From Streptococcaceae bacterium (GTDB lineage Bacteria > Bacillota > Bacilli > Lactobacillales > Streptococcaceae), in the NCBI GenBank assembly GCA_022484805.1, contig JAKVKP010000022.1, positions 1 through 41,075 of the forward strand: 41,075 nucleotides of DNA, given 5' to 3'. The first letter of the stretch is position 1; each line of letters begins with the position of its first letter. The notes beneath the pieces were generated by a model. That model did not search any database. It was not told where the DNA came from and saw only the letters and a program-made list of their open reading frames with translations. A program made the translations under genes and the position numbers. Below are positions 16,846-25,238 of this stretch, piece by piece.

Positions 16846-16928
16846 CTATTCAATTTGATGGTAGTAAAAGTCATTATATCTTTTGAGTCTGTCTCGTTAA
16901 TATTGGTTAAGTTTTTTAGGAGGTATTT

Positions 16929-18542
16929 ATGTCATATATCGCAACTTGGGCGAATGATAAAATTAATAAAAATGAAATTGCGAAGCTTGAAAAGGATGGC
17001 TTGGCAGTTTTTGATGATTTACCTAAACTGGTGAAAAGACCATTTTCTGAAATTTCCAAAGATTATTTCATGTATTTTAAATATGCAGGCCTGACTGTTC
17101 AAAAGCCGCAAACAGAAGGCTTATTTATGATGCGAATTAAGATTCCAGCCGGCGTAATTAATCATGAGCAGGGTCGCAAGCTGGTTGAAATCGGTCAAAA
17201 ATATGCGCATGGTATTGTAGATATAACAACTAGACAGTCCGTACAATATCATCACATACCCTTTGCTAAGCTACCAGAAATTTTTGCAAGCATTGAAAGT
17301 GTAGGCTTAACGACAAGAGGTGCAGAAGGCGATATTAATCGTAATGTGATTGGTAATCCCTTAGCAGGCATTGATGCGAACGAATTATTTGATGCAACCT
17401 CCACTTTAATGGCAGTCCATGAAAAATTTCAAGAGAATACGGATTATTCCAATCTGCCAAGAAAATTTAAGATTTCGGTAAGCACCAATTATTATAATTC
17501 AGCAAATGCAGAGATTAATGATTTGGCATTTTTTCCAGCAACTAAAAAAATTAATGGTCGGACTTATAAAGGTTTTGGTGTTAAAGTTGGTGGTGGTTTG
17601 GGTGCAAAGCCATATTTAGCAGAAACCTTAGATATATTTATTAAAAGACATCAGGCTGTTAAGGTTTCTGAAGCAGTGGTTGCCATCTATCGAGATTATG
17701 GTTATCGAAGAAGTCGTTCAAAAGCGCGCTTGAAATTTTTAATAGAGGACTGGGGTGTTGACAAATTTACTGAAGAATTGGTCAAGCGTGTTGGCAAGCT
17801 TGAGACAGCTGGTGTCAATCAAGTTGTTGGCTGGAATAATGGACTTGTTTTGGGGGTTCATCAACAAAAACAACGTGGTTTTTCATATATTGGTGTTAGT
17901 GTCCCAACAGGTCGAATTGAGGCAGAGGATTTAGCAAGCTTTGTATCAATTGCGGCACAGTATGGAACAGGAGAAATTCGCTTTGATCATTCTCAAAATC
18001 TAATCATTCCCTTTTTACCAAACGAACAGTTAGCGACAATTATCAAATTACCTATTTTTACTAAATTTCCAATTGAAACCTCTCGTTTTCAAGATTACGG
18101 ATTGACTTGTACTGGCAATGAATTTTGTAATCTAGCATATACTAGCACTAAGGATATTACACGAGACTTGCTTGAGTATCTAGATACTAAATACCAGCTG
18201 GATCAACCAATTCGGGTTATCCTAACAGGGTGCATGAATGCCTGCGCACATCGAAATATTGCTGATATTGGGATTCAAGGTGTGCCAGATCGTGATGCAA
18301 ACCGACAACCGATTGAGGCTTATCAGATTGCCCTTGGAGGCAGTTTATTGGCAGGAGGGCATTTCAATGAAGAAATTAAAGGTAAGGTACCCAAAGAAAT
18401 TTTATTACCTGTGATTTCAGATTTGGTAGATATCTATTTAAAAAATCGCTTGTATCAGGAAAGTTTTTATGAGACTTTTCAGCGAGTTGGCCTTGATCCG
18501 TTTCAAAATCAATTAACAGAAAGCTTGGCGGCCTATGAATAA
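16929..18542 (+). CDS. Assimilatory sulfite reductase, siroheme/4Fe-4S type
   Basis: A 537-residue single-chain nitrite/sulfite reductase family protein that would reduce sulfite to sulfide with six electrons. The two-fold ferrodoxin-like halves are visible: LFMMRIKIPAGVINHEQGRKL, GIVDITTRQSVQYHHI and GDINRNVIGNPLAGID in the first, GTGEIRFDHSQNLIIPF in the second. The cluster ligands are in TCTGNEFCNLA (Cys-x5-Cys) and TGCMNACAHRNIADIG (Cys-x3-Cys), which also bridges siroheme. Nitrite reduction is possible from the family alone, but the sulfate genes upstream argue for sulfite. No reductase flavoprotein is adjacent, so electrons probably come from ferredoxin. AGGAGG precedes the ATG; the end overlaps cobA by eight bases. 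Confidence 0.92.
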   Translation: MSYIATWANDKINKNEIAKLEKDGLAVFDDLPKLVKRPFSEISKDYFMYFKYAGLTVQKPQTEGLFMMRIKIPAGVINHEQGRKLVEIGQKYAHGIVDITTRQSVQYHHIPFAKLPEIFASIESVGLTTRGAEGDINRNVIGNPLAGIDANELFDATSTLMAVHEKFQENTDYSNLPRKFKISVSTNYYNSANAEINDLAFFPATKKINGRTYKGFGVKVGGGLGAKPYLAETLDIFIKRHQAVKVSEAVVAIYRDYGYRRSRSKARLKFLIEDWGVDKFTEELVKRVGKLETAGVNQVVGWNNGLVLGVHQQKQRGFSYIGVSVPTGRIEAEDLASFVSIAAQYGTGEIRFDHSQNLIIPFLPNEQLATIIKLPIFTKFPIETSRFQDYGLTCTGNEFCNLAYTSTKDITRDLLEYLDTKYQLDQPIRVILTGCMNACAHRNIADIGIQGVPDRDANRQPIEAYQIALGGSLLAGGHFNEEIKGKVPKEILLPVISDLVDIYLKNRLYQESFYETFQRVGLDPFQNQLTESLAAYE

Positions 18543-19509
18543 AGTATATTTAATTGGTGCAGGTAGTGGTGATCCGGAGTTGTTAACCTTGAAAGGTTTG
18601 CGTTTGTTAAAATCGGCTGATGTTGTGATTTATGATCGCTTAGCCAATCCGATTTTATTATATTTAACGCAAGAAAATACTAGACTCATTGATGTTGGTA
18701 AATCACCAAATGCCCACAAACAAACACAAACGCAAATTGAAGCCTTATTAATCAAGGAAGCACAGGCTGGTAACGAAGTTGTACGCTTAAAGGGTGGTGA
18801 TCCATCGATTTTTGGGCGCGTTGGCGAGGAAATTTTAGCCTTAAGATCGGCTGGTGTGGCCTATGAAGTGGTACCAGGGATAACAGCGGCAAGCGGAGCA
18901 AGCATTTATGCGGATATTCCGATTACTCAACGCCAAATTTCAGAACGTGTTTTATTGATTACACCGAGACAAACCTTAGTGGATCTTTTTGAAACCGACT
19001 TTGAGAAGATACTGAGGGATACAACGATTGTTTTGTATATGGGGGTTTCAAGTCTAGGTCTTGTTGCAAGTATTCTAAGAAAACAACAGGTTGAAAAAAA
19101 TATGCCGATTGCGATTATTGAAAATGGAACAAGAGGCTATCAACGTACCCTGACTACACAGCTAGAAAAATTGGAGCATTTAATTCAGACTCAAAGTATT
19201 ATTAATCCAGCATTAATAATTATTGGCCGTGCAGTTGAGATTCGAAACGGCGATAGCTGGTTTGAACAGCTACCAAGATTTCAAACACAATTATTAATTG
19301 TAAGTGAAGAAGTACCAACATTAGCAGAGATTAGTGAGCATACTGCAATGGGTGCTGATGTTTGGTTTACTGTTGTTGGACCAAAGCGTCAGGCACGGTT
19401 TGATCAGCTTGATCAAGAAAATTTAAAAAGAAATTTTTCAGAAATAATCATGAAAAATAATGTAAGTATTGAAGCATTTGAGCAATTAAAGATTCGGTTA
19501 GGAGTATAG
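18535..19509 (+). CDS. cobA: Uroporphyrinogen-III C-methyltransferase (SUMT)
   Basis: A 324-residue enzyme that methylates uroporphyrinogen III twice with SAM to precorrin-2, the first step to siroheme. YLIGAGSGDPELLTLKGLRL, VIYDRLANP, RLKGGDPSIFGRVGEEI, VPGITAASGASIYADIPITQ and ALIIIGRAVEI follow the SUMT order. A standard SUMT ends at about 250 residues. Here about 75 residues remain after NGDSWFEQL (containing QLLIVSEEVP and GADVWFTVVG). I do not recognise this tail, which is too short to be a HemD domain. The ATG lies inside the last codons of sir, indicating coupled translation. Confidence 0.92.
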   Translation: MNKVYLIGAGSGDPELLTLKGLRLLKSADVVIYDRLANPILLYLTQENTRLIDVGKSPNAHKQTQTQIEALLIKEAQAGNEVVRLKGGDPSIFGRVGEEILALRSAGVAYEVVPGITAASGASIYADIPITQRQISERVLLITPRQTLVDLFETDFEKILRDTTIVLYMGVSSLGLVASILRKQQVEKNMPIAIIENGTRGYQRTLTTQLEKLEHLIQTQSIINPALIIIGRAVEIRNGDSWFEQLPRFQTQLLIVSEEVPTLAEISEHTAMGADVWFTVVGPKRQARFDQLDQENLKRNFSEIIMKNNVSIEAFEQLKIRLGV

Positions 19510-19510
19510 A

Positions 19511-21025
19511 ATGAAAATAAAGGAGTCAACCATTTCATTTCAGAAAACAGTATTGATTATTGCAACAACTGTTTTTTCTTTTTCAAGCTCAACCACCGCT
19601 TTTTTTACAATGGGCTTGCATTCAATTCCTTGGCTTGCTTTGGCAGCTATTTTTTATTTTATTCCCTTTGCAATTATTAATTCTGAATTTACAAGCGCCT
19701 ATCCGAAGGCTAAAGGCAGCATTTATCAATGGATTTCAGAAAATTTGTCACAACGATTAGCATTTATTACGAGTTTTATCTGGTATTCTAGTTATTTTAT
19801 TTGGATGATGAGTTTATTTTTAAAACTTTGGATTCCGTTTAGTGTGCTGATCTTTGGACAGGATATTTCAAAGATGACAACGATTTATGGTATATCTACA
19901 AAATGGATTTTGACAATTTTAAGCCTTTTTGGTGTCTGCTTATTGACATGGATTATCAATCATGGTTTTATTAAAATTCTCCGCTGTCTGTATTTAAGTG
20001 GTATTTTAATGGTTGGGCTAGTTTGTTTAACTGTTTTTAGTAATCTAGTTTTAGCGATTCGGCATCCGGAACAAATCTTGCCAAATTTGGAAAGTAGCAT
20101 TAATAGTGGCAGTTTCTTTGAAACACAGAATCTAACAGGCATTTTTGCACAATTTCCTTTTTTTATTTTTGCGATAACTGCTTTTGGTGGCTTGGATACA
20201 GTTTCGAGCTTAGTAGATAAGCTAGGTAATCAGCGAAATAAATTTTCCAAGGCAGTTTTACTTGGTGGCATTTTTGTTTTACTATTTTATTTTTTGGATA
20301 TTTTGAGCTGGGCGATTGGTAGTAATTTTGCAGCAGTGCGCGAATTGACTAATCAGCATTTAGGTAATTTAATGTATGGTCTAATGGCACTTTTATCAGA
20401 TGAAATGAGTCAGTCTTTTGATCTTTCTACCGACTGGGCTAATCTTTTAAATCAGTTATATATTCGTTATACTGCATTGACCTTATTTACAGCTTATATT
20501 GGATTATTAGCAACAATTGGCTATGCACCGCTTAAGGTATTGATCAGTAGCACAGGTTCTCATTTTTTTCATCCAAGCCTACTTCAAAAAAATCGGTATG
20601 GCGTTTTAAATCGAGCCATCAATATTCAGGCCGTTATTATCAGTTTATTTGTCTTTGCGCTATCAATTGGCACACCATTTATCAGTTCGATGTATAATCA
20701 ACTGACATTAATGACAAATTTATCACGAAGTTTACCTTATTTTTTAATTGCGTTAGCCTATCCATTTTTTAAAAATAATTTTCAGGGCAATTATTTTAAA
20801 ATTATTCAAAAAAAATGGCAAATTAGAGTGATAATGTGCTCAGTTATGCTGACGATTTCATTTGCGATTGGTTTTGAAATTTATGCGACTTGGCTAGGTG
20901 AAGGCTGGTTGAGCGTATTCTTTTTATTAGTCGGTCCAATTGGTGCTGGATTAATTGCAAATCAGCTTTATCAACGCAAAATTTTGAAAAAACAGCAAAC
21001 GATTCCGCTATTAAAAATTGATTAA
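19511..21025 (+). CDS. APC-superfamily permease embedded in the siroheme genes
   Basis: A 504-residue integral membrane protein with about 12 hydrophobic helices, of the amino acid-polyamine-organocation superfamily, closest by eye to the GadC/YjeM-type subgroup. FSFSSSTTAFFTMGLHSIPW in helix 1, AYPKAKGSIYQWISENL, and FAITAFGGLDTVSSLVDKLG are typical. It starts one base after the cobA stop, with TTAGGAGT upstream, and sirB begins 11 bases after its end, so it is co-expressed with siroheme enzymes. The substrate is unknown. Because HemC is encoded here without HemA, HemL or HemB, import of a tetrapyrrole precursor such as 5-aminolevulinate is conceivable; amino acid import for sulfur metabolism is another option. 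Confidence 0.85.
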   Translation: MKIKESTISFQKTVLIIATTVFSFSSSTTAFFTMGLHSIPWLALAAIFYFIPFAIINSEFTSAYPKAKGSIYQWISENLSQRLAFITSFIWYSSYFIWMMSLFLKLWIPFSVLIFGQDISKMTTIYGISTKWILTILSLFGVCLLTWIINHGFIKILRCLYLSGILMVGLVCLTVFSNLVLAIRHPEQILPNLESSINSGSFFETQNLTGIFAQFPFFIFAITAFGGLDTVSSLVDKLGNQRNKFSKAVLLGGIFVLLFYFLDILSWAIGSNFAAVRELTNQHLGNLMYGLMALLSDEMSQSFDLSTDWANLLNQLYIRYTALTLFTAYIGLLATIGYAPLKVLISSTGSHFFHPSLLQKNRYGVLNRAINIQAVIISLFVFALSIGTPFISSMYNQLTLMTNLSRSLPYFLIALAYPFFKNNFQGNYFKIIQKKWQIRVIMCSVMLTISFAIGFEIYATWLGEGWLSVFFLLVGPIGAGLIANQLYQRKILKKQQTIPLLKID

Positions 21026-21036
21026 AGGAGATCCGA

Positions 21037-21792
21037 ATGAAAGCAGTAATTTTTGTAGTACATGGTAGTCAAATTAGACAGAAAAATAAAGCCTTGGCGA
21101 AGTTAATTAATCAAGTTTCAGAAATTTTAGGGGCGTATGCTGATTTATACCAAATTGCTTATTTAGAGAGACAAGCTGATACGATTGAGGTGGTGACTCA
21201 ACGGGTTGTTATAGCAGGAGCTGATGAATTGGTGATTGTTCCTGTTTTATTATTTCCTGCCCTACACGCTTTAGTTGATATTCCGACTCAAATCAATGAT
21301 GCACTTGGTGAATTTTCTAAGGTTAAGGTTAAGTTTTTAAAGACCTTTGCTGAGGAGCCAGCAGTTTTTGAGATATTGCTTGATCGAATTAAAGAAATAG
21401 ATAATTATTTTCCCAATGCTGAAATCATCTTATTAGCGCATGGTACACGCCATTTTGCTGAAGCAGAGGCAGGTTTAAGTCGAGTCGCAAAGAGATTGAG
21501 TCAGCATACTGCTAAAATTGTTCGCCCTGTTGATTATTTAGGAAAAAAAACATATCAATCAGTAATTAAAGGAAATCTTCAGCATTCAATACCACAAGTT
21601 GTGTTACCTTTTTTTATTTATGATGGGGTTCTTGTTGAAAAGATTTACCATAGCGTGCAATCGCTTAGCCCGTTGTCAGAAATTCCATTTGTTGAAACTT
21701 TAGCCTTAGACCAACGCATTGTTTCTGCTTTGGTTAATGTGATTCAAAAGGAGAAGCAGTTTGATACCAATTTTGTTAAACTTACAACATAA
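21037..21792 (+). CDS. sirB: Sirohydrochlorin ferrochelatase (CbiX/SirB family)
   Basis: A 251-residue chelatase that inserts Fe2+ into sirohydrochlorin, the last step to siroheme. Two related halves are visible: the first begins VVHGSQIRQKNKALAKL and contains LFPALHALVDIPTQI, with the metal-binding His residues of the CbiX family; the second begins ILLAHGTRHFAEAEAGL and contains VVLPFFIYDGVLVEKI. A two-domain length of about 250 residues fits SirB/long CbiX. The adjacent sulfite reductase supports iron rather than cobalt. AAAGGAGATC precedes the ATG. The last 32 bases overlap the next gene. Confidence 0.88.
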   Translation: MKAVIFVVHGSQIRQKNKALAKLINQVSEILGAYADLYQIAYLERQADTIEVVTQRVVIAGADELVIVPVLLFPALHALVDIPTQINDALGEFSKVKVKFLKTFAEEPAVFEILLDRIKEIDNYFPNAEIILLAHGTRHFAEAEAGLSRVAKRLSQHTAKIVRPVDYLGKKTYQSVIKGNLQHSIPQVVLPFFIYDGVLVEKIYHSVQSLSPLSEIPFVETLALDQRIVSALVNVIQKEKQFDTNFVKLTT

Positions 21793-22207
21793 AACAACGA
21801 TTGTCATTGGTGGTGGTAAGGTTGCAACACGCAAAGTAGAGCGTTTGGTGAATGAGACTAAAGTAATTGTGATAGCCAAGGAGGCAACTGAAGTACTTAA
21901 ATCACTGGCAGTCAAAAATCAGATTGAATTGAGGCTAAAAGCATATGAAAAGGCTGATATAGCTAAGGCAGATTTGATTTATATTTGCACTGATAATCCT
22001 GCTATCAATCAGCAAATTATAGCAGATGCAAGACCAGATCAATGGCTAAATGATACAACAAAACGGCATAATTCAGATTTTTTTTCAATGTCTGAGATTC
22101 AAAAGAATGAGATAACGATTGCTTTGACAACAGCTGGAAAAAATCCGAGGCAGATAAAACTGATGAAGCAACAATTACAAAATTTTTTAAGTGAAAATGA
22201 TAAATAA
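21761..22207 (+). CDS. sirC: Precorrin-2 dehydrogenase (short SirC/CysG N-terminal type)
   Basis: A 148-residue NAD-dependent enzyme converting precorrin-2 to sirohydrochlorin. The N-terminal MIPILLNLQHKTTIVIGGGK and VATRKVERLV form the Rossmann nucleotide site of the CysG-N/Met8 family. LIYICTDNPAINQQI contains the family's Asp, and a Ser/Thr-rich segment with ITIALTTAGKNPRQIKL follows. It lacks much of the C-terminal dimer domain seen in about 200-residue homologues, like other short Firmicute versions. The start is TTG at 21761, chosen for the strong AAAAGGAG eight bases upstream; it overlaps sirB by 32 bases. Confidence 0.88.
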   Translation: MIPILLNLQHKTTIVIGGGKVATRKVERLVNETKVIVIAKEATEVLKSLAVKNQIELRLKAYEKADIAKADLIYICTDNPAINQQIIADARPDQWLNDTTKRHNSDFFSMSEIQKNEITIALTTAGKNPRQIKLMKQQLQNFLSENDK

Positions 22208-22299
22208 TAACATTTTAGAAAAAAATAATTGCATATCATTTGTTTTATGAATGCCTTTTCATGATAATAGACATATGCATAATGGAAGTGTAAATATTA

Positions 22300-23205
22300 A
22301 TGCGAAAGATAAAAATTGGAACTCGAGAAAGCCCACTCGCAATTAAGCAAACGCAGATTGTGATTGATTTACTGCAAACTCATCATGGTTTTTTTGATTA
22401 TGATATTGTAGGTACCAAAACATTGGGAGATAAGCTAACGCAATTCTCATTGAAGGATATTGGTGGCAAGGGCGTTTTTGTGAAGGATATTGAAGCAGCG
22501 CTTTTAGTTGGTGAAATTGATATTGCGATTCATAGTTTAAAGGACATGACCTATGCCTTGCTAGAAGGTCTAACTATTGGTGCATATCCTAAACGTGGCG
22601 CCGTAGGTGATATCCTCGTTTTTAACCAGCCTCATTTCCAACTTGAAACTTTACCTAAAGAAAGCGTGGTTGGCACGAGTAGTGTACGTCGAGAAATGCA
22701 AATTTTGGAACAGCGACACGATGTTGTGATGAAAGATGTACGTGGCAAAATTGAAACACGTCTAGAGAAATTGGCATCTGGCGCCTATGATGCACTAGTT
22801 CTTGCTGAGGCGGGATTAGAAAGACTTGGTTATCTGAATGCTTTGAATTATCAGCGCCTACCGAGTGACCACTTTATCCCAGCGATTGGGCAAGGTATTT
22901 TAGCAGTTGAATGTCGCAGTGATGATTTTGAAATGCTCAATTTTTTAGCACCGATTAATCACCATGAAACTCAAATTACTGCTGAAGTTGAACGCGAATT
23001 TTTAGGCATTTTAAATGGCAATTGTGAGATTCCAATTGCGGCAGTTGCCAGAAGGGCAGACGGGCTTTGGTATCTTGATGCTTTTTTAGCCAAGGATCGT
23101 CAATCCGCCGCACATCGCCTAAGTTTACAGGCAGAAAGTCCAATTGGGCTTGGTCGGCTTGCCGCAAACAAGCTATTGAAGCAGGTAAACATTGAAAATC
23201 CATAG
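22300..23205 (+). CDS. hemC: Hydroxymethylbilane synthase (porphobilinogen deaminase)
   Basis: A 301-residue enzyme polymerising four porphobilinogens to hydroxymethylbilane. KIGTRESPLAIKQTQIV is the standard N-terminus. FVKDIEAALLVGEIDIAIHS, SLKDM, GTSSVRREMQI, DVRGKIETRLEKL and AIGQGILAVECR line the active site. The dipyrromethane cofactor would be on the Cys in LNGNCEIPIAAVA. Length is normal. It starts 92 bases after sirC; that gap contains nested inverted repeats (TGCATAT/ATATGCA, TATCAT/ATGATA) that may be regulatory. Its substrate must come from hemB elsewhere or from uptake, since no hemA, hemL or hemB is in the window. Confidence 0.95.
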   Translation: MRKIKIGTRESPLAIKQTQIVIDLLQTHHGFFDYDIVGTKTLGDKLTQFSLKDIGGKGVFVKDIEAALLVGEIDIAIHSLKDMTYALLEGLTIGAYPKRGAVGDILVFNQPHFQLETLPKESVVGTSSVRREMQILEQRHDVVMKDVRGKIETRLEKLASGAYDALVLAEAGLERLGYLNALNYQRLPSDHFIPAIGQGILAVECRSDDFEMLNFLAPINHHETQITAEVEREFLGILNGNCEIPIAAVARRADGLWYLDAFLAKDRQSAAHRLSLQAESPIGLGRLAANKLLKQVNIENP

Positions 23206-23377
23206 GCATTTTATTATTTATCATTGTTAATATTGATTTTCTTTTTAAATGATAATTATTTTATTAATTGTAGCCACTTCAGAGCCAAGATAATTTATTT
23301 GAGTAGCACTAAATACGCGTTTGATTGCTTTACTTGCAAAGAAATAGATAGCATAAATTAATTAGGAGGTGTTGATT

Positions 23378-24055
23378 TTGAAGCGACTTTTATATACAGG
23401 AATTGCGAGAAATTTGAAAGAAAAGGCGGATTTTTTCTTAAGCTATGGCTATTATATGATTGATTTGCCGCTGATTGAGATTGAATCGCTCTCATTTGAT
23501 TTATCGGTTGATTCAAAATCGGATTGGCTCTTTCTGACAAGTCAAGCACCGCTGGAAATATTACCTTATGACTATTTACAATCTAAACGGATTGCCGTTA
23601 TTGGTCAACAAACGGCGAATGCGCTTGCTCAGCATGGCTTAAAGGAAGCGCTGATTGCCGAAGAACCGACTAGAGAAAGTTTATTACAAACTTTTTCTGA
23701 TAATATTCAGAAAGCTTTCATTTTTTACCCCAAAAGTGACTTGGCTGATAATTATTTGGAGACAGAATTATTGAAAAAAGGCTACCAGATTACATCAAAA
23801 GTCATTTATCGTAATCAATTACCCAAGTATTCTGAAAAATCATTAATCCCTTTAATTTATTATAAAGATATTCGGACCATTTTTTTTAGTAGTCCATCAA
23901 CCTGGGTTAGATTTCGAGCAATCACTGAAAAACGAGGTGTCGACCTAAATCAATTTGATTTTTTAGCACAAGGCGAGACAACGAAATTAAAAATAATTGC
24001 TGATGGTTATCCTGCAAAGGAAATGTCAGAATTAGAAAAAGGAGGTAGGACTTAA
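23378..24055 (+). CDS. hemD: Uroporphyrinogen-III synthase
   Basis: A 225-residue protein of the poorly conserved HemD family, which cyclises hydroxymethylbilane to uroporphyrinogen III with inversion of ring D. It opens LLYTGIARNLKEKADFFLSYGYYMIDLPLIEIE. DWLFLTSQAPLEIL, RIAVIGQQTANALAQHGL and IRTIFFSSPSTWVRF match the (F)TSxxA, GxxTAxxLxxxG and FTSPSxVxxF positions of the fold. Assignment leans on position after hemC and on the cobA-sirBC context. The start is TTG 23378, eight bases after GGAGG; a GTG nine bases earlier overlaps the ribosome-binding site. A terminator stem includes the stop codon. Confidence 0.86.
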   Translation: MKRLLYTGIARNLKEKADFFLSYGYYMIDLPLIEIESLSFDLSVDSKSDWLFLTSQAPLEILPYDYLQSKRIAVIGQQTANALAQHGLKEALIAEEPTRESLLQTFSDNIQKAFIFYPKSDLADNYLETELLKKGYQITSKVIYRNQLPKYSEKSLIPLIYYKDIRTIFFSSPSTWVRFRAITEKRGVDLNQFDFLAQGETTKLKIIADGYPAKEMSELEKGGRT

Positions 24056-24066
24056 GTCTATCTCCT
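24041..24066 (+). terminator. Rho-independent terminator ending the sulfate/siroheme island
   Basis: GGAGGTAGGACTTAAGT pairs back on ...CTATCTCC as one near-continuous stem (24041-24065) centred on CTTAAG, followed by TTTTT. It overlaps the last codons and the stop of hemD. Confidence 0.85.
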
Positions 24067-24179
24067 TTTTCACTTTTCGAGGCTCTATAATAAATTGTAA
24101 ATAGTTCTGTTCAATTTTTATGTGCCTTAAAATGATAAAAAACAGATTGTCTTGCAAGAAAGTCGCACTTATCTTTGCG

Positions 24180-24252
24180 AATAATCCAATCTTTCCCAGA
24201 AAGATTGGATTATTGGTATGAAGCACACTTTAAATGCAGTTTTAAAACTGCA
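24180..24252. repeat. Perfect 16-bp inverted repeat and 18-bp palindrome in a 400-base gap
   Basis: AATAATCCAATCTTTC (24180-24195) and GAAAGATTGGATTATT (24199-24214) are perfect inverted copies with a CCA loop. A perfect 18-bp palindrome, TGCAGTTTTAAAACTGCA, lies at 24235-24252. The first may be a bidirectional terminator between hemD and the convergent gene at 24458, although no T-run follows. I see nothing else in 24067-24457; no ORF there has a ribosome-binding site. Confidence 0.55.
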
Positions 24253-24457
24253 GCATTCAAGGTAAGCTTGAGTAACACAAATAGGCAATCGTCCGAAGTC
24301 GACCGCCAAAATCGATATTGATATTTTTAGTCAAATCAGTTCGATTTGCCATTGAGTCTTTTTGAATACTGAGGAAATTTTCAACTAGCTATTCCTATGG
24401 CTGGATTTCTACTTTATAAAAATGCTGTCCTTCGAATTTACCTCTGTATTAAATGAA

Positions 24458-24979
24458 TTACTTCATTTGGCTAAAAAATTCCCAGCAAAGCTTTGTATTT
24501 TTTTTTGTTTTTGCTAAATTAGCCTCACTAATTGGTGTCATCCGTTTATTATCAATAATTGTAATCAATAACGCAGCAATTGTAATCCATTTTTTATTGG
24601 CAATATAGAATTGATAGTATATGCCGTCTTGTCGCTCAAATTTGAGTATTTTACGATTAAGCTTATTAAATTGCAAATTTTGCTGTGCAATACTGCCAGT
24701 GATCAGCCAATTGAGATGTGTTAAGAAATAAGCATTATGCTTTCCTTCAAGCAACTGCTTTAGCGTGGCAATTTTTTTATTTCGTGTACTTAATTCGACT
24801 TCATCTTCGAATAAAAAGTTTTTTTGTGAGGTTGAGATTAATTTAGTGCCACTTGGCAAAGTAATAAATAGATGCTTCGGAAAAAGATTAATCAGGTAGA
24901 TAATTTCTTTATTTTCGTCAAGCACCCTTAGTTGATGATGTCGCATGAAATTTTGATTTTCAATATAGAAAATAGCCAC
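24458..24979 (-). CDS. Conserved-type hypothetical protein, possibly LURP-one/tubby-like
   Basis: A 173-residue protein that I do not firmly recognise. It has no signal peptide; one moderately hydrophobic stretch, WITIAALLITIID, lies near residue 140. The N-terminal FYIENQNFMRHHQLRVLDEN, then KEIIYLINLF and a run of alternating beta-strand-like segments (LFITLPSGTKLI, ILKFERQDGIYYQF) are reminiscent of LURP-one/tubby C-terminal-like beta-barrel proteins of Firmicutes, but this is a weak impression. The start is GTG 24979, behind GTGAGGTGA. It faces the hemD terminator and is divergent from the surface locus. Confidence 0.5.
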   Translation of the reverse strand: MAIFYIENQNFMRHHQLRVLDENKEIIYLINLFPKHLFITLPSGTKLISTSQKNFLFEDEVELSTRNKKIATLKQLLEGKHNAYFLTHLNWLITGSIAQQNLQFNKLNRKILKFERQDGIYYQFYIANKKWITIAALLITIIDNKRMTPISEANLAKTKKNTKLCWEFFSQMK

Positions 24980-25207
24980 TAAAATCACCTCACAATACGC
25001 TAAGTTTACAAATACACTTATATTCTAACACAAACTTTGCCCAGTACGTTAAATGATGAAGAAAGATTAGAGAATGGAGTTTAAATTAAATAGTAATTTT
25101 TCCATTTTTTATTTCAAGCCATTAAATTAAAATATAATTGCTTTTTAATTAGAAATAGATTAATATATAATTATAATTAAACTGATTAATATTATAAAAA
25201 TAATGAC

Positions 25208-25236
25208 TTGACAGGAGGGCTAAAGATGAATATAAT
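25208..25236 (+). promoter_or_regulatory. Perfect consensus sigma-A promoter of the surface locus
   Basis: TTGACA at 25208-25213 and TATAAT at 25231-25236 are both exact consensus boxes with an exact 17-bp spacer. The predicted start point, about 25242-25244, falls inside the first units of the AACGC tandem repeat. No other promoter in the window is this strong. Confidence 0.85.
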
Positions 25237-25238
25237 CG

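Noticed and set aside
16929-18542. Assimilatory nitrite reductase
   Set aside because: The fold fits either activity, but there are no nitrate or nitrite genes around and the neighbours are all sulfate genes.
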